From JBBATK01 sp046052705 (GTDB lineage Bacteria; Bacteroidota; Ignavibacteria; Kapaibacteriales; NICIL-2): a stretch of 7,815 bases of DNA. Numbering within the stretch: position 1 is the stretch's first letter; each line of letters begins with the position of its first letter. The stretch covers positions 1 to 7,815 of the forward strand of contig JBJOLU010000117.1 of NCBI GenBank assembly GCA_046052705.1. The letters are read 5' to 3'. The position numbers and the translations under genes were made by a program. The notes below the pieces were generated by a model. The model worked only from the letters and a program-made list of their open reading frames with translations, ran no database searches and was not told the DNA's origin. This document shows positions 1 to 6,297 of this stretch, piece after piece.

Positions 1-194
1 AGTGCTACGTCACCAAGAATCATTGCCAAGATGGGAACAATGTAGGCCAATCGTGCGTTGCTGAAGGTCCATGCACCAAACACGGCAAGCGCCGTCATGG
101 GTGCCATATTCGGCAGTACATGAAATACACGGCTTGCGGCGGTGATGGCCAAGATGGTTAAAATGACGCCCGTATGTGATTGCTTGGATGACAT
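1..194 (-). CDS. DUF6580-like putative membrane transport protein, N-terminal part
   Basis: This gene is cut by the left edge: 64 complete codons are visible, from an ATG at 194-192. The visible protein is hydrophobic with about three membrane segments (roughly residues 9-27, 32-44 and 49-61). It contains the pattern SRVFHVLPNMAPMTALAVFG followed by ARLAYIVPILAMILGD. This resembles the N-terminus of the DUF6580 family, small integral membrane proteins related to S-components of ECF transporters, whose typical pattern is 'R-LPHPPNFTPxxAMALFGGA ... RLAFLVPLxAMLLSD'. The substrate cannot be told from sequence. The start is supported by a Shine-Dalgarno-like AAGGAAGAG a few bases upstream, one of the better ribosome binding sites in the window. 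The gene lies 156 bases downstream of the histidine kinase on the same strand and may have its own promoter. The family call rests on recalled motifs only. Confidence 0.75.
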   Translation of the reverse strand, partial: MSSKQSHTGVILTILAITAASRVFHVLPNMAPMTALAVFGAWTFSNARLAYIVPILAMILGDVA

Positions 195-226
195 GAGAAA
201 CTCTTCCTTGTTGATGTGCTGAAATC

Positions 227-242
227 TAACCGGCTGCGGTTA
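227..242 (-). promoter_or_regulatory. Small hairpin or operator-like inverted repeat in the leader of the DUF6580-like gene
   Basis: TAACCG, a 4-base loop and CGGTTA form a perfect 6-bp inverted repeat. It lies about 33 bases upstream of the ATG at 194 and just downstream of a weak promoter-like element. It could fold in the 5' end of the mRNA or be a protein-binding site. No run of T follows, so it is not a terminator. Function unknown. Confidence 0.3.
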
Positions 243-250
243 CAACGCCG

Positions 251-258
251 CGAAAATA
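251..258 (-). promoter_or_regulatory. Weak -7-like promoter element (TATTTTCG) for the DUF6580-like gene
   Basis: Read on the minus strand this is TATTTTCG, one mismatch from the Bacteroidota -7 consensus TAnnTTTG. I see no convincing -33 TTTG at the expected 19-21 bases upstream. It lies about 57 bases before the start codon in a 156-base gap, where a separate promoter would be plausible. Treat as tentative. Confidence 0.25.
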
Positions 259-350
259 CTACTTTCCGCCTGAGTGTAATGAGAGAATGCTAATGAATCG
301 TCGTTCTTAGAATAAACAGGGGATTTTGATATATGCTCTACTTTACATAA

Positions 351-1607
351 TTATGATTGTATTGCAATCGGAAGGGTAATAAGAAAGGTGGTTCCTTGGC
401 CCGGCGCCGATTGTTTGACGATGATTTTTCCTGCATGATATTCCTCGACAATTCGCTGCGACAAACTCAAACCCAAACCCCAGCCGCGAGTTTTGGTTGT
501 GAATCCTGGTTCAAATACTTGCTTACGAACTTTGGCCGACATGCCTTTGCCGGTATCGCGCACTTCGATGTTCATAAGGTTCCGCTGCTCATCGCGTTCG
601 CAGTGAATGCTTACTGTTCCTTCTTTCGATTCAATGGCCTCCACGGCATTCTTGATCAGATTCTCGAACACCCAAGAAAACAGTTCAGCGTTTATGGAGC
701 AAATAATGGTAGGATCGCAGTCTCGTTCAATGCGCACATGCTTGGCAAGCTGCGGTAAGCGACGCTCGTAATACACGCATACAGACTCGATAATGTCTGC
801 GAGCGGAGCCGGCTGCAGCGATGGTTTGGATCCAATCAGCGAGAATCGATTGGCGATGATACTCAAGCGCTGCACATCGTTTTGCATTTCGTTTAGGGTG
901 TCTTCACGGTCTGAACGGCTATCGCTAAGGCGTACAAGCTCTATCCATGCCATAAGGCTCGAGAGCGGCGTTCCAAGCTGATGCGCGGCCTCTTTAGCCA
1001 TGCCAACCCAGATATTCGACTCTTCGTTGCGCTTCAGATAGCTAAACGATATGTAGCCAATAGCGATAAACGACGCGGCAATAAGAATCTCCACATACGG
1101 CAAGTAGCGCAAGCGCGTTACCAACGAGGAATTTGTGTAATACACATAACTAATCACCCTGCCTTCGGTATCTGTAATGGCTACGGGAGTATACTCTTTG
1201 CCCATCTGTGCCACCATTCGGCGCACCATGGACAGTTTTGCTGCATCGGACGCCGTGCTGTCAACGTCGATATTCATGGTATACTGACTCAGTGGCTCCA
1301 GCGGATTGCTTTTGTCGTCGGTAAGAACCACCGGAAAATTGATAACCGGCGTGATGTGATCACGGAGAAAAAAGAAGTCAATTCCCTTTTCCGGAGTCGA
1401 TTGTGTAAACGACTGAATAATATCGGCGTACAGCGATACTAATTTCTTCTCGCGCTCCACTAACTGCCCCACAATCGAGTGGGTGTAAAACAAGATCCCT
1501 GCTACGATCATGAGCGCGGAAATGGTGAGGAATACTTTTATCTGCCACTTGGTAACAGATTTCTTCCACCATTGAACTCGAACGCGTGTTGTTTGTGTGG
1601 TAGGCAC
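351..1607 (-). CDS. Membrane-bound sensor histidine kinase, locally orphan
   Basis: Predicted two-component sensor kinase of 418 aa that autophosphorylates a histidine in response to an unknown envelope signal. Membrane segments lie near residues 24-42 and 171-190 and enclose an extracytoplasmic sensor region of about 125 residues. No HAMP domain is visible between the second segment and the dimerisation helix. The H-box is EAAHQLGTPLSSL with H209 as the likely phosphoacceptor. The ATPase domain has N-box ENLIKNAVEA (315-324), G1 DTGKGM (351-356), F-box FEPGFTTK (365-372) and G2 GWGLGL (375-380), all intact, so it should be active. The start is a GTG at 1607, the first usual start codon after the in-frame hisS stop, with no good ribosome binding site. 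It lies 30 bases downstream of hisS and is probably cotranscribed. No response regulator is in view. The H-box style is typical of Bacteroidota kinases. Confidence 0.93.
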   Translation of the reverse strand: MPTTQTTRVRVQWWKKSVTKWQIKVFLTISALMIVAGILFYTHSIVGQLVEREKKLVSLYADIIQSFTQSTPEKGIDFFFLRDHITPVINFPVVLTDDKSNPLEPLSQYTMNIDVDSTASDAAKLSMVRRMVAQMGKEYTPVAITDTEGRVISYVYYTNSSLVTRLRYLPYVEILIAASFIAIGYISFSYLKRNEESNIWVGMAKEAAHQLGTPLSSLMAWIELVRLSDSRSDREDTLNEMQNDVQRLSIIANRFSLIGSKPSLQPAPLADIIESVCVYYERRLPQLAKHVRIERDCDPTIICSINAELFSWVFENLIKNAVEAIESKEGTVSIHCERDEQRNLMNIEVRDTGKGMSAKVRKQVFEPGFTTKTRGWGLGLSLSQRIVEEYHAGKIIVKQSAPGQGTTFLITLPIAIQS

Positions 1608-1637
1608 GGTAACTGCTTGTTTTACAATGTAATATCT

Positions 1638-2900
1638 CTATGCTTTGCCGCTTTTAACAGCCTGAATCTGTGCTGTAACTGCTGCAATATCTTGTGGTAT
1701 CGACCACTGATTTCCGGAATTCATGTCTTTTATTGTCAACTGCTTGGCACTAATCTCTGATTCTCCGATGAATACAACTACCGAGGCGTTTAATCTATTT
1801 GCATCTTTCATCTGTGCTTTCAAGGACTTATGTTGAATATCATACACGCACCGAAGTCCTTGAGCACGTAGTTCCGATACCAGCTTAACAACCTGCTCCA
1901 CGTAAGTATCCTCACCGGCAACGTACACGCTAAATGCCGAAGCGGAGGCGGGTTGATCTGCGGTTAACAGCAGTAAACGTTCCACGCCTATTCCGAAGCC
2001 TACGCCCGGCGCTGCCGGTCCCTGCAAGGACTCAAAAAGGTTATTGTATCGGCCGCCACCCCCAACAGCATCCTGCGCGCCCAGCTTTTGAGTTTTGAAT
2101 TCAAATACCGTGTCCGTGTAGTAATCTAGGCCGCGAACCAGGAAGGGATTCACCGTAAACGGCACCTTCAGTTGCTTGAGAAGCTCAAGAACGCGTTCAA
2201 AATGTTCTGTGGATGATTGATCCAAGAAGTTCTTGATGACCGGGGCTCCGGATACTATGTGGCGATCGCCTTCTTCTTTGCTATCCAGAATACGCAATGG
2301 ATTTGTATCCAGGCGCCGTTTCGAATCTTCGCTGAGTTTGTCCCGGAATTGAGCGAAATACTCTACAAGTGCTGTGCGATACCGTGCCCGAGCGTCGGCT
2401 GAACCAATGGAATTGATCTCCAGTTGCACATCGTCGATGCCGCACTCATGCAGGAGCGTAAATGCAAGGTGAATGATATCCGCATCCGCTTCGGCATAGG
2501 GCGAGCCAATCACTTCGGCACCCACTTGATGAAACTGACGTTGCCTTCCCAGCTGTGGGCGCTCGTAACGGAAACACGGGCCATAATACCACAGGCGCAT
2601 GATGGGATTGGCGCGCAGCAGGGTGTTTTGCAACACCACTCGGGCCACTGCTGCGGTGAGCTCGGGACGCAAACAGATGCTATCGTGCGATCGATCCTCG
2701 AAAACATACATTTCTTTGTTGACCACATCGCTTCCCTCTCCGGCGCTGCGATGAAAAAGCTCGCTGTATTCGATGATAGGCGTACGAATTTCATCGTAGC
2801 CGAATCGATCGGTTACCGATCGGAAAATTGATTCCAATTCTTGCCAACGTCGTGTTTCGGTTGGCAGGATGTCTTTGGTGCCTTTGATGTTCTGAATCAT
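1638..2900 (-). CDS. hisS: Histidyl-tRNA synthetase
   Basis: Class II aminoacyl-tRNA synthetase of 420 aa, the usual bacterial length, that charges tRNA-His with histidine in the cytoplasm. The N-terminus NIKGTKDILP is characteristic. Motif 2 spans about residues 104-130, with the ATP-binding arginine region FRYERPQLGRQRQFHQ (R111, R114). The histidine-specific signature RGLDYYTDTVFEF starts at R256, with the glycine-rich stretch AVGGGGRYNNL at 278-288. Motif 3 is GVGFGIGVERLLLL (299-312). The remaining roughly 100 residues form the HisRS anticodon-binding domain, including DIQHKSLKAQMKDANRL. All expected catalytic residues that I can recognise are present. The ATG at 2900 is chosen because MIQNIKGTKD matches the family N-terminus. 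The gene follows the PTS IIA gene by 100 bases and precedes the histidine kinase by 30. Confidence 0.98.
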   Translation of the reverse strand: MIQNIKGTKDILPTETRRWQELESIFRSVTDRFGYDEIRTPIIEYSELFHRSAGEGSDVVNKEMYVFEDRSHDSICLRPELTAAVARVVLQNTLLRANPIMRLWYYGPCFRYERPQLGRQRQFHQVGAEVIGSPYAEADADIIHLAFTLLHECGIDDVQLEINSIGSADARARYRTALVEYFAQFRDKLSEDSKRRLDTNPLRILDSKEEGDRHIVSGAPVIKNFLDQSSTEHFERVLELLKQLKVPFTVNPFLVRGLDYYTDTVFEFKTQKLGAQDAVGGGGRYNNLFESLQGPAAPGVGFGIGVERLLLLTADQPASASAFSVYVAGEDTYVEQVVKLVSELRAQGLRCVYDIQHKSLKAQMKDANRLNASVVVFIGESEISAKQLTIKDMNSGNQWSIPQDIAAVTAQIQAVKSGKA

Positions 2901-2928
2901 GATTGCAGGGTGTTAGCGACTGACTGCG

Positions 2929-2936
2929 CGAAGATA
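2929..2936 (-). promoter_or_regulatory. Possible -7 element (TATCTTCG) upstream of hisS
   Basis: On the minus strand the sequence is TATCTTCG, one mismatch from the TAnnTTTG consensus. It ends 28 bases before the hisS start codon, nearly the same distance as the better-matching element before the PTS IIA gene. The -33 region is poor. The 100-base gap before hisS leaves room for a promoter. Confidence 0.35.
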
Positions 2937-3000
2937 GCGCCGGAATACGGTTTCAGCATGAAGGGCCGTGAATGTTATACAGACCGGCGTAGAAGTGTTG

Positions 3001-3459
3001 TTACAAAGCGTCTGCGCGTTGAAGAAGCGCATGGATGGCCTCGGGGGTCTGCGCTGCAAGAGCTTCGTGTTTGAACCAATCCGAAGCCACAACTCTGGAT
3101 ATTTTACTGAGCAGCTTTAAGTGCGTACTCACGTGGTCTTCCTTGCCTACCAGAATAACTGCAAGCTGAATAGGCTCCCCATCCAAGGAATCGTAGGAGA
3201 TCGGTTCTTGAAGTGTCACAAGTGCGGCTGTGGTACGATGAACACTGTTTGTCTTGCCGTGTGGCAGAGCTATGCCATGGCCAATGCCTGTAGACATAAG
3301 GTTCTCGCGATCGCGAATCACCCGTCGTACTTCATCGAGATTCTCCACGTCGCCATTGCGAGCCAGTATCTCGGGCAGGTACTCCAGTAGATCATCCTTA
3401 GAATGGATATCTAGGCGAACTTCAATGCGAGAAGGAGTTATGACGTCGGATACATTCAT
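3001..3459 (-). CDS. PTS EIIA domain protein, PtsN/fructose-mannitol IIA type
   Basis: Single-domain 152-aa protein of the PTS EIIA type 2 (fructose/mannitol/IIA-Ntr) family, which accepts phosphate from HPr or NPr on a histidine. The active-site segment is STGIGHGIALPHGK (56-69), with H67 of the LPHGK motif as the expected phosphorylated residue and H61 nearby. The later DSLDGEPIQLAVILVGKEDHVSTHLKLL region (starting about 90) matches the second conserved block of IIA-Ntr proteins. Length equals that of a stand-alone PtsN, and no IIB or IIC domain is attached or adjacent. A regulatory role is therefore more likely than sugar transport, though the sequence cannot decide this. The ATG at 3459 gives the normal N-terminus but has no clear Shine-Dalgarno. 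A good TAnnTTTG promoter lies about 26 bases upstream. The symbol ptsN is possible but not certain, so it is left blank. Confidence 0.92.
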   Translation of the reverse strand: MNVSDVITPSRIEVRLDIHSKDDLLEYLPEILARNGDVENLDEVRRVIRDRENLMSTGIGHGIALPHGKTNSVHRTTAALVTLQEPISYDSLDGEPIQLAVILVGKEDHVSTHLKLLSKISRVVASDWFKHEALAAQTPEAIHALLQRADAL

Positions 3460-3484
3460 GGCTGCAGCGGTGGTTCAGAGCACG

Positions 3485-3515
3485 CAAAAGTAACCATCAT
3501 TGATCGGATGCGAAA
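3485..3515 (-). promoter_or_regulatory. Bacteroidota-type promoter of the PTS IIA gene
   Basis: On the minus strand a perfect -7 element TACTTTTG (TAnnTTTG) lies at 3492-3485. A -33-like TTTC lies at 3515-3512, 19 bases upstream. The expected transcription start would be near 3478, giving a leader of only about 20 bases before the ATG at 3459. It sits in the 80-base gap after the fused nucleotidyltransferase gene, so the PTS IIA gene probably has its own transcript even if it is also read from upstream. Confidence 0.5.
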
Positions 3516-3539
3516 CATCGTATAGCATCTTGACGAAAG

Positions 3540-6047
3540 TTATTCGTCTCGCCATGAAGAAACGTGCATCACAAAGCGATCTGCCTCATCTTTGGCTGTC
3601 TCCGAATCGTTGGCTTCGGCAATCACCGTGAACTCGCCTTTCTCTTTGTCCGGTACCAACAGAACCGAGGTATCATTTTCATCATTGAACACCTTTACAC
3701 CGTCGATCAGGTCTCTGCGCATCTCGGCACTGAACTCCATAGCGCGACGCATCACATGCCCCTTTGCATCCCACGGACACGGTATTGAAACACGAGCCTG
3801 ATGCCTCTTTGGCAACGATTGATCAAGCTCCGCCAGTACATAGCCGGTTCGTGCAAGCATCTCCAGAATTTTGGAAATGGAATACAACGCGTCGGACGCA
3901 AACATGTACTCGGTAAAGATGAAACCGCCGCGCGTACCGCCCACAAAAGCGATATCGCCGGCGCGTGTTGCTTCCATCATTGCGGCATGCGAATTCTTTA
4001 TGCGCACTACCTGTACTCCGTACTCTGCCGCTACACATTCAATCTCTTGCGTGGCCTCCACAGGAACAGCGATACGATACGGAGCCAAGTGTTTGTGCGT
4101 CTCCAAGAAGAGCTTTGTAACCACTGTTACAAGCCTCATCGACGAAAACCAGTAGCCGCGTTCATCGATGAGCGCAACTCTTTCCGCGCCGGGATCGATC
4201 TTGAATCCCACCTGATATCCCAGCGAACGCATTACACCCGACACTTCATCTTGGTTAACCGGATCGTAGGTATTCATCGAGGCCTTCACCGCATCGATGT
4301 AGCTGTTCATGGCCAGCACATTGCAATTCAAGCGCCCTAGAATGTACGGAAACACAGAGCTGGCCGATCCATAGCTGTAGTCCACAAGGAGTTTGTAACT
4401 GCGGTTTCGAATCAGCTCTACATCAAGTTTCTCCACATAGCCGTTGATGTAGTTCTCCATTTGGCGCTCCGGAAAGGTTAGGCTGCCCACCTTCTCTTGT
4501 GGCGCCCTCTTGATATCTTCACCGAAGAAAAACCGCTCTACTTTCTTTGTAAGATCCAAGGTGATATCACGGCCATCGCTGGCAAAGAGAATGATGTCAC
4601 TTTTGTGTGGGTTGTTGATAGATTTTCGAACATGAAAGCCCGCCTGAATTGCGCCGTTACGAGTGTACTGACGGGTTTGTGGAATGGGCGAGGTTTGCAA
4701 ATCCACCACGTTGGTTCCAACGGACATCAAACCCGTAACGATGGAGCGTTTCATCATGCGAGATGTTGGATCGGAGTCTCTGGATGCCACCACCGACACT
4801 CCCATTCCCAGAGCATTACCAAGAGAGGCGCCAAGCCGCGCACCAAATTCCGGATTCATTTCAACGTTAGAAATACCGGTGATGCGAGCATCCGTAAAAA
4901 GTTCTCGCATCCATTTTTCTTCCTGTACCAGCGAGTGCGAAAGCCGCGCATACGGCTCCACCACTTTATTGTTCCACAACTTGATATTCGAGCGCAGCTC
5001 GGCATGATTACCAATTGTACAATGCTCGGCAATGAAGACGTTTTCCTCGATTGTAACGTGCTCTCCAATGGTTGTGTTGTTGCATATCACATCATGCGAA
5101 ACATCAGCGTGGCTGCCCAAGGTCACATTATCCCAGATCACTGCCGAATCAATATTTGCTGCGGAGTCTACGGTTACATTATTTCCGAGTATTGAATTGC
5201 TCACCACAGCATAGTCGCCAATGCGGCAATTGTCTCCAAGCACCACGAATCCATTCAGCTTTGCTGTTGGCGATACTGATGCACCGCTGCCCATAGTAAC
5301 AGAGCCGCTGCGCTCTCCGGGAATAGATATCTGAACTTTCTGCTCAAGAACATCCTGCACTGCCCTTTGGTACTCGTTAAGGTTGCCTATATCTCGCCAA
5401 TATCCTTTGGCAACATAGCCGTAGAGAGGTAGTCCTTTTTCCAACATCAAAGGAAACAGATCTTTACTGAAGTCGAACTCGCGGCGGTACGGTATAAGGT
5501 CCAGAGCTTCCGGTTCGAAAATGTATATGCCGGTATTTATGGTGTCGCTGAACACCTCTCCCCACGAGGGCTTTTCAAGAAAGCGTTCAATACGGCCATC
5601 CGGTTTTGAAAGAACAATTCCATAGGCGAGTGGGTTTGGTACCTCGGTGAGTAGAATCGTCGCCATGGCTTTTTTCTCTTCGTGATACGCTATGGCTTTG
5701 GCTAAATCAAAATCCGTAAGGACGTCGCCGCTGATGATAATGAAGCGCGTGCGCAAATGTTCGGCAGCATTGCGTACAGCTCCGGCGGTGCCGAAATCCG
5801 CGGCTGCCAACACATACTCCATGGAAATTCCAAAGTCCTCTCCCGAACCGAAATATCCGGTGATATGATCCGGTTGGTAATACAGGACGGACAGGACGTC
5901 ATTGATACCGTGAGACCGCAATATATTCACGATGTGTTCCATGAGCGGTCTGTTCGCAAGAGGCACCATGGGCTTGGGAACGCTTACCGTGAGTGGGCGC
6001 AAACGCGTGCCGAATCCGCCGGCCATGATTACTGCTTTGGTAGTCAT
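3540..6047 (-). CDS. Fused sugar-1-phosphate nucleotidyltransferase / degenerate phosphomannomutase-like protein
   Basis: 835-aa three-part protein. Residues 1-235 are a nucleotidyltransferase: MAGGFGTRLRPLT (8-20), K25 in the PKPM motif, GDVLTD (107-112), FLEKP (156-160), NTGIYIFEP (171-179) and GYWRDIG (215-221). It should join a sugar-1-phosphate to an NTP; GDP-mannose or UDP/dTDP-glucose are options, not distinguishable here. Residues about 247-375 are hexapeptide repeats forming a left-handed beta helix. Residues about 380-835 resemble a phosphomannomutase/phosphoglucomutase, but its key motifs are replaced: AGFHVR (469-474) where TASHNP is expected, DPGAER (618-623) for DGDGDR, and no RxSGTEP phosphate loop near 792. 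Similar fusions annotated as mannose-1-phosphate guanylyltransferase occur in cyanobacteria and actinobacteria, with comparable losses as I recall. The ATG at 6047 is preferred over a GTG at 6113 because MTTKAVIMAGG is the family N-terminus. Likely role: envelope polysaccharide precursors. Confidence 0.93.
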   Translation of the reverse strand: MTTKAVIMAGGFGTRLRPLTVSVPKPMVPLANRPLMEHIVNILRSHGINDVLSVLYYQPDHITGYFGSGEDFGISMEYVLAAADFGTAGAVRNAAEHLRTRFIIISGDVLTDFDLAKAIAYHEEKKAMATILLTEVPNPLAYGIVLSKPDGRIERFLEKPSWGEVFSDTINTGIYIFEPEALDLIPYRREFDFSKDLFPLMLEKGLPLYGYVAKGYWRDIGNLNEYQRAVQDVLEQKVQISIPGERSGSVTMGSGASVSPTAKLNGFVVLGDNCRIGDYAVVSNSILGNNVTVDSAANIDSAVIWDNVTLGSHADVSHDVICNNTTIGEHVTIEENVFIAEHCTIGNHAELRSNIKLWNNKVVEPYARLSHSLVQEEKWMRELFTDARITGISNVEMNPEFGARLGASLGNALGMGVSVVASRDSDPTSRMMKRSIVTGLMSVGTNVVDLQTSPIPQTRQYTRNGAIQAGFHVRKSINNPHKSDIILFASDGRDITLDLTKKVERFFFGEDIKRAPQEKVGSLTFPERQMENYINGYVEKLDVELIRNRSYKLLVDYSYGSASSVFPYILGRLNCNVLAMNSYIDAVKASMNTYDPVNQDEVSGVMRSLGYQVGFKIDPGAERVALIDERGYWFSSMRLVTVVTKLFLETHKHLAPYRIAVPVEATQEIECVAAEYGVQVVRIKNSHAAMMEATRAGDIAFVGGTRGGFIFTEYMFASDALYSISKILEMLARTGYVLAELDQSLPKRHQARVSIPCPWDAKGHVMRRAMEFSAEMRRDLIDGVKVFNDENDTSVLLVPDKEKGEFTVIAEANDSETAKDEADRFVMHVSSWRDE

Positions 6048-6157
6048 TAGGGTATCTCGTGATATTGGTATGGATAATACCGTCGGTGGTGTAAAATAGA
6101 GCCGATTTACCACGTGAAATACACAAAAAATGAGTGATTAGTATCATCTTTGTGAAA

Positions 6158-6169
6158 ATCAATGTTGAT
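6158..6169. repeat. Short inverted repeat ATCAA-TG-TTGAT
   Basis: A 5-bp perfect inverted repeat with a 2-base centre lies in the divergent intergenic region. A second, wider pair, GTATCA (6141-6146) and TGATAC (6166-6171), partly overlaps it. Arms this short are expected by chance in AT-rich intergenic DNA, so an operator role is only a possibility. Confidence 0.25.
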
Positions 6170-6202
6170 ACGAGGCTGCGGCATAATGATGCGGTAACAT
6201 TC

Positions 6203-6216
6203 ACTGCCGCGGCAGT
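6203..6216. promoter_or_regulatory. Perfect 14-bp palindrome, candidate operator of the lipoprotein operon
   Basis: ACTGCCGCGGCAGT is identical to its own reverse complement over all 14 bases. It ends six bases before the -33-like TTTC at 6222 of the lipoprotein promoter, so its centre is near -50 relative to the inferred start at about 6260. That is a usual place for an activator bound as a dimer. It is GC-rich within an otherwise AT-rich spacer and is not followed by a T-run, so it is not a terminator. The regulator is unknown. Confidence 0.45.
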
Positions 6217-6221
6217 TTATA

Positions 6222-6253
6222 TTTCCCGTTTTGGCTGTCCTATTGTATCTTTG
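6222..6253 (+). promoter_or_regulatory. Bacteroidota-type promoter of the lipoprotein pair
   Basis: TATCTTTG at 6246-6253 matches TAnnTTTG exactly. A -33-like TTTC lies at 6222-6225, 20 bases upstream. Transcription would begin near 6260, leaving a leader of about 38 bases with a purine-rich AGAAAGGGG ribosome binding site before the ATG at 6298. This is the best promoter candidate in the window. Confidence 0.6.
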
Positions 6254-6297
6254 CCCTATTGACAGTGCTTTGTACCATTAACAGAAAGGGGATAAGG

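Larger units (their letters stand above)
6048..6297. other. Divergent intergenic region between the nucleotidyltransferase fusion and the lipoprotein pair
   Basis: About 250 bases without a supported gene separate two divergent units. It holds the plus-strand lipoprotein promoter, a 14-bp palindrome at 6203-6216, and weaker inverted repeats at 6158-6169 and at 6141-6146 with 6166-6171. I looked on the minus strand for a TAnnTTTG element serving the fusion gene and found no convincing one. The N-terminal extensions that reading frames allow here (GTG 6113 minus, TTG 6259 plus) do not resemble their families. Confidence 0.6.

Noticed and set aside
2510..2794. Minus-strand open frame overlapping hisS in another frame
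   Set aside because: A shadow of hisS, whose motifs are complete in the main frame.
3460..3539. Possible terminator hairpin (GATGC/GCATC) after the fusion gene
   Set aside because: Only five base pairs around a 13-base loop, with no run of T afterwards.
3801..5195. Long plus-strand open frames (3801-4340 and 4497-5195) inside the fusion gene
   Set aside because: They are antisense to a well-supported coding sequence with clear domain motifs, their translations show no family features, and they lack ribosome binding sites.
6048..6113. Upstream GTG start for the nucleotidyltransferase fusion
   Set aside because: It would add 22 residues before MTTKAVIMAGG, which is itself the expected N-terminus of the family.
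6259..6290. TTGACA at 6259-6264 as a sigma-70 -35 box
   Set aside because: No TATAAT-like element lies 16-18 bases downstream, and the TAnnTTTG motif at 6246 explains the promoter better.
6259..6297. TTG start adding 13 residues to the small lipoprotein
   Set aside because: It lies at or before the inferred transcription start, has no ribosome binding site, and would bury the signal peptide. The ATG at 6298 follows AAAGGGG.
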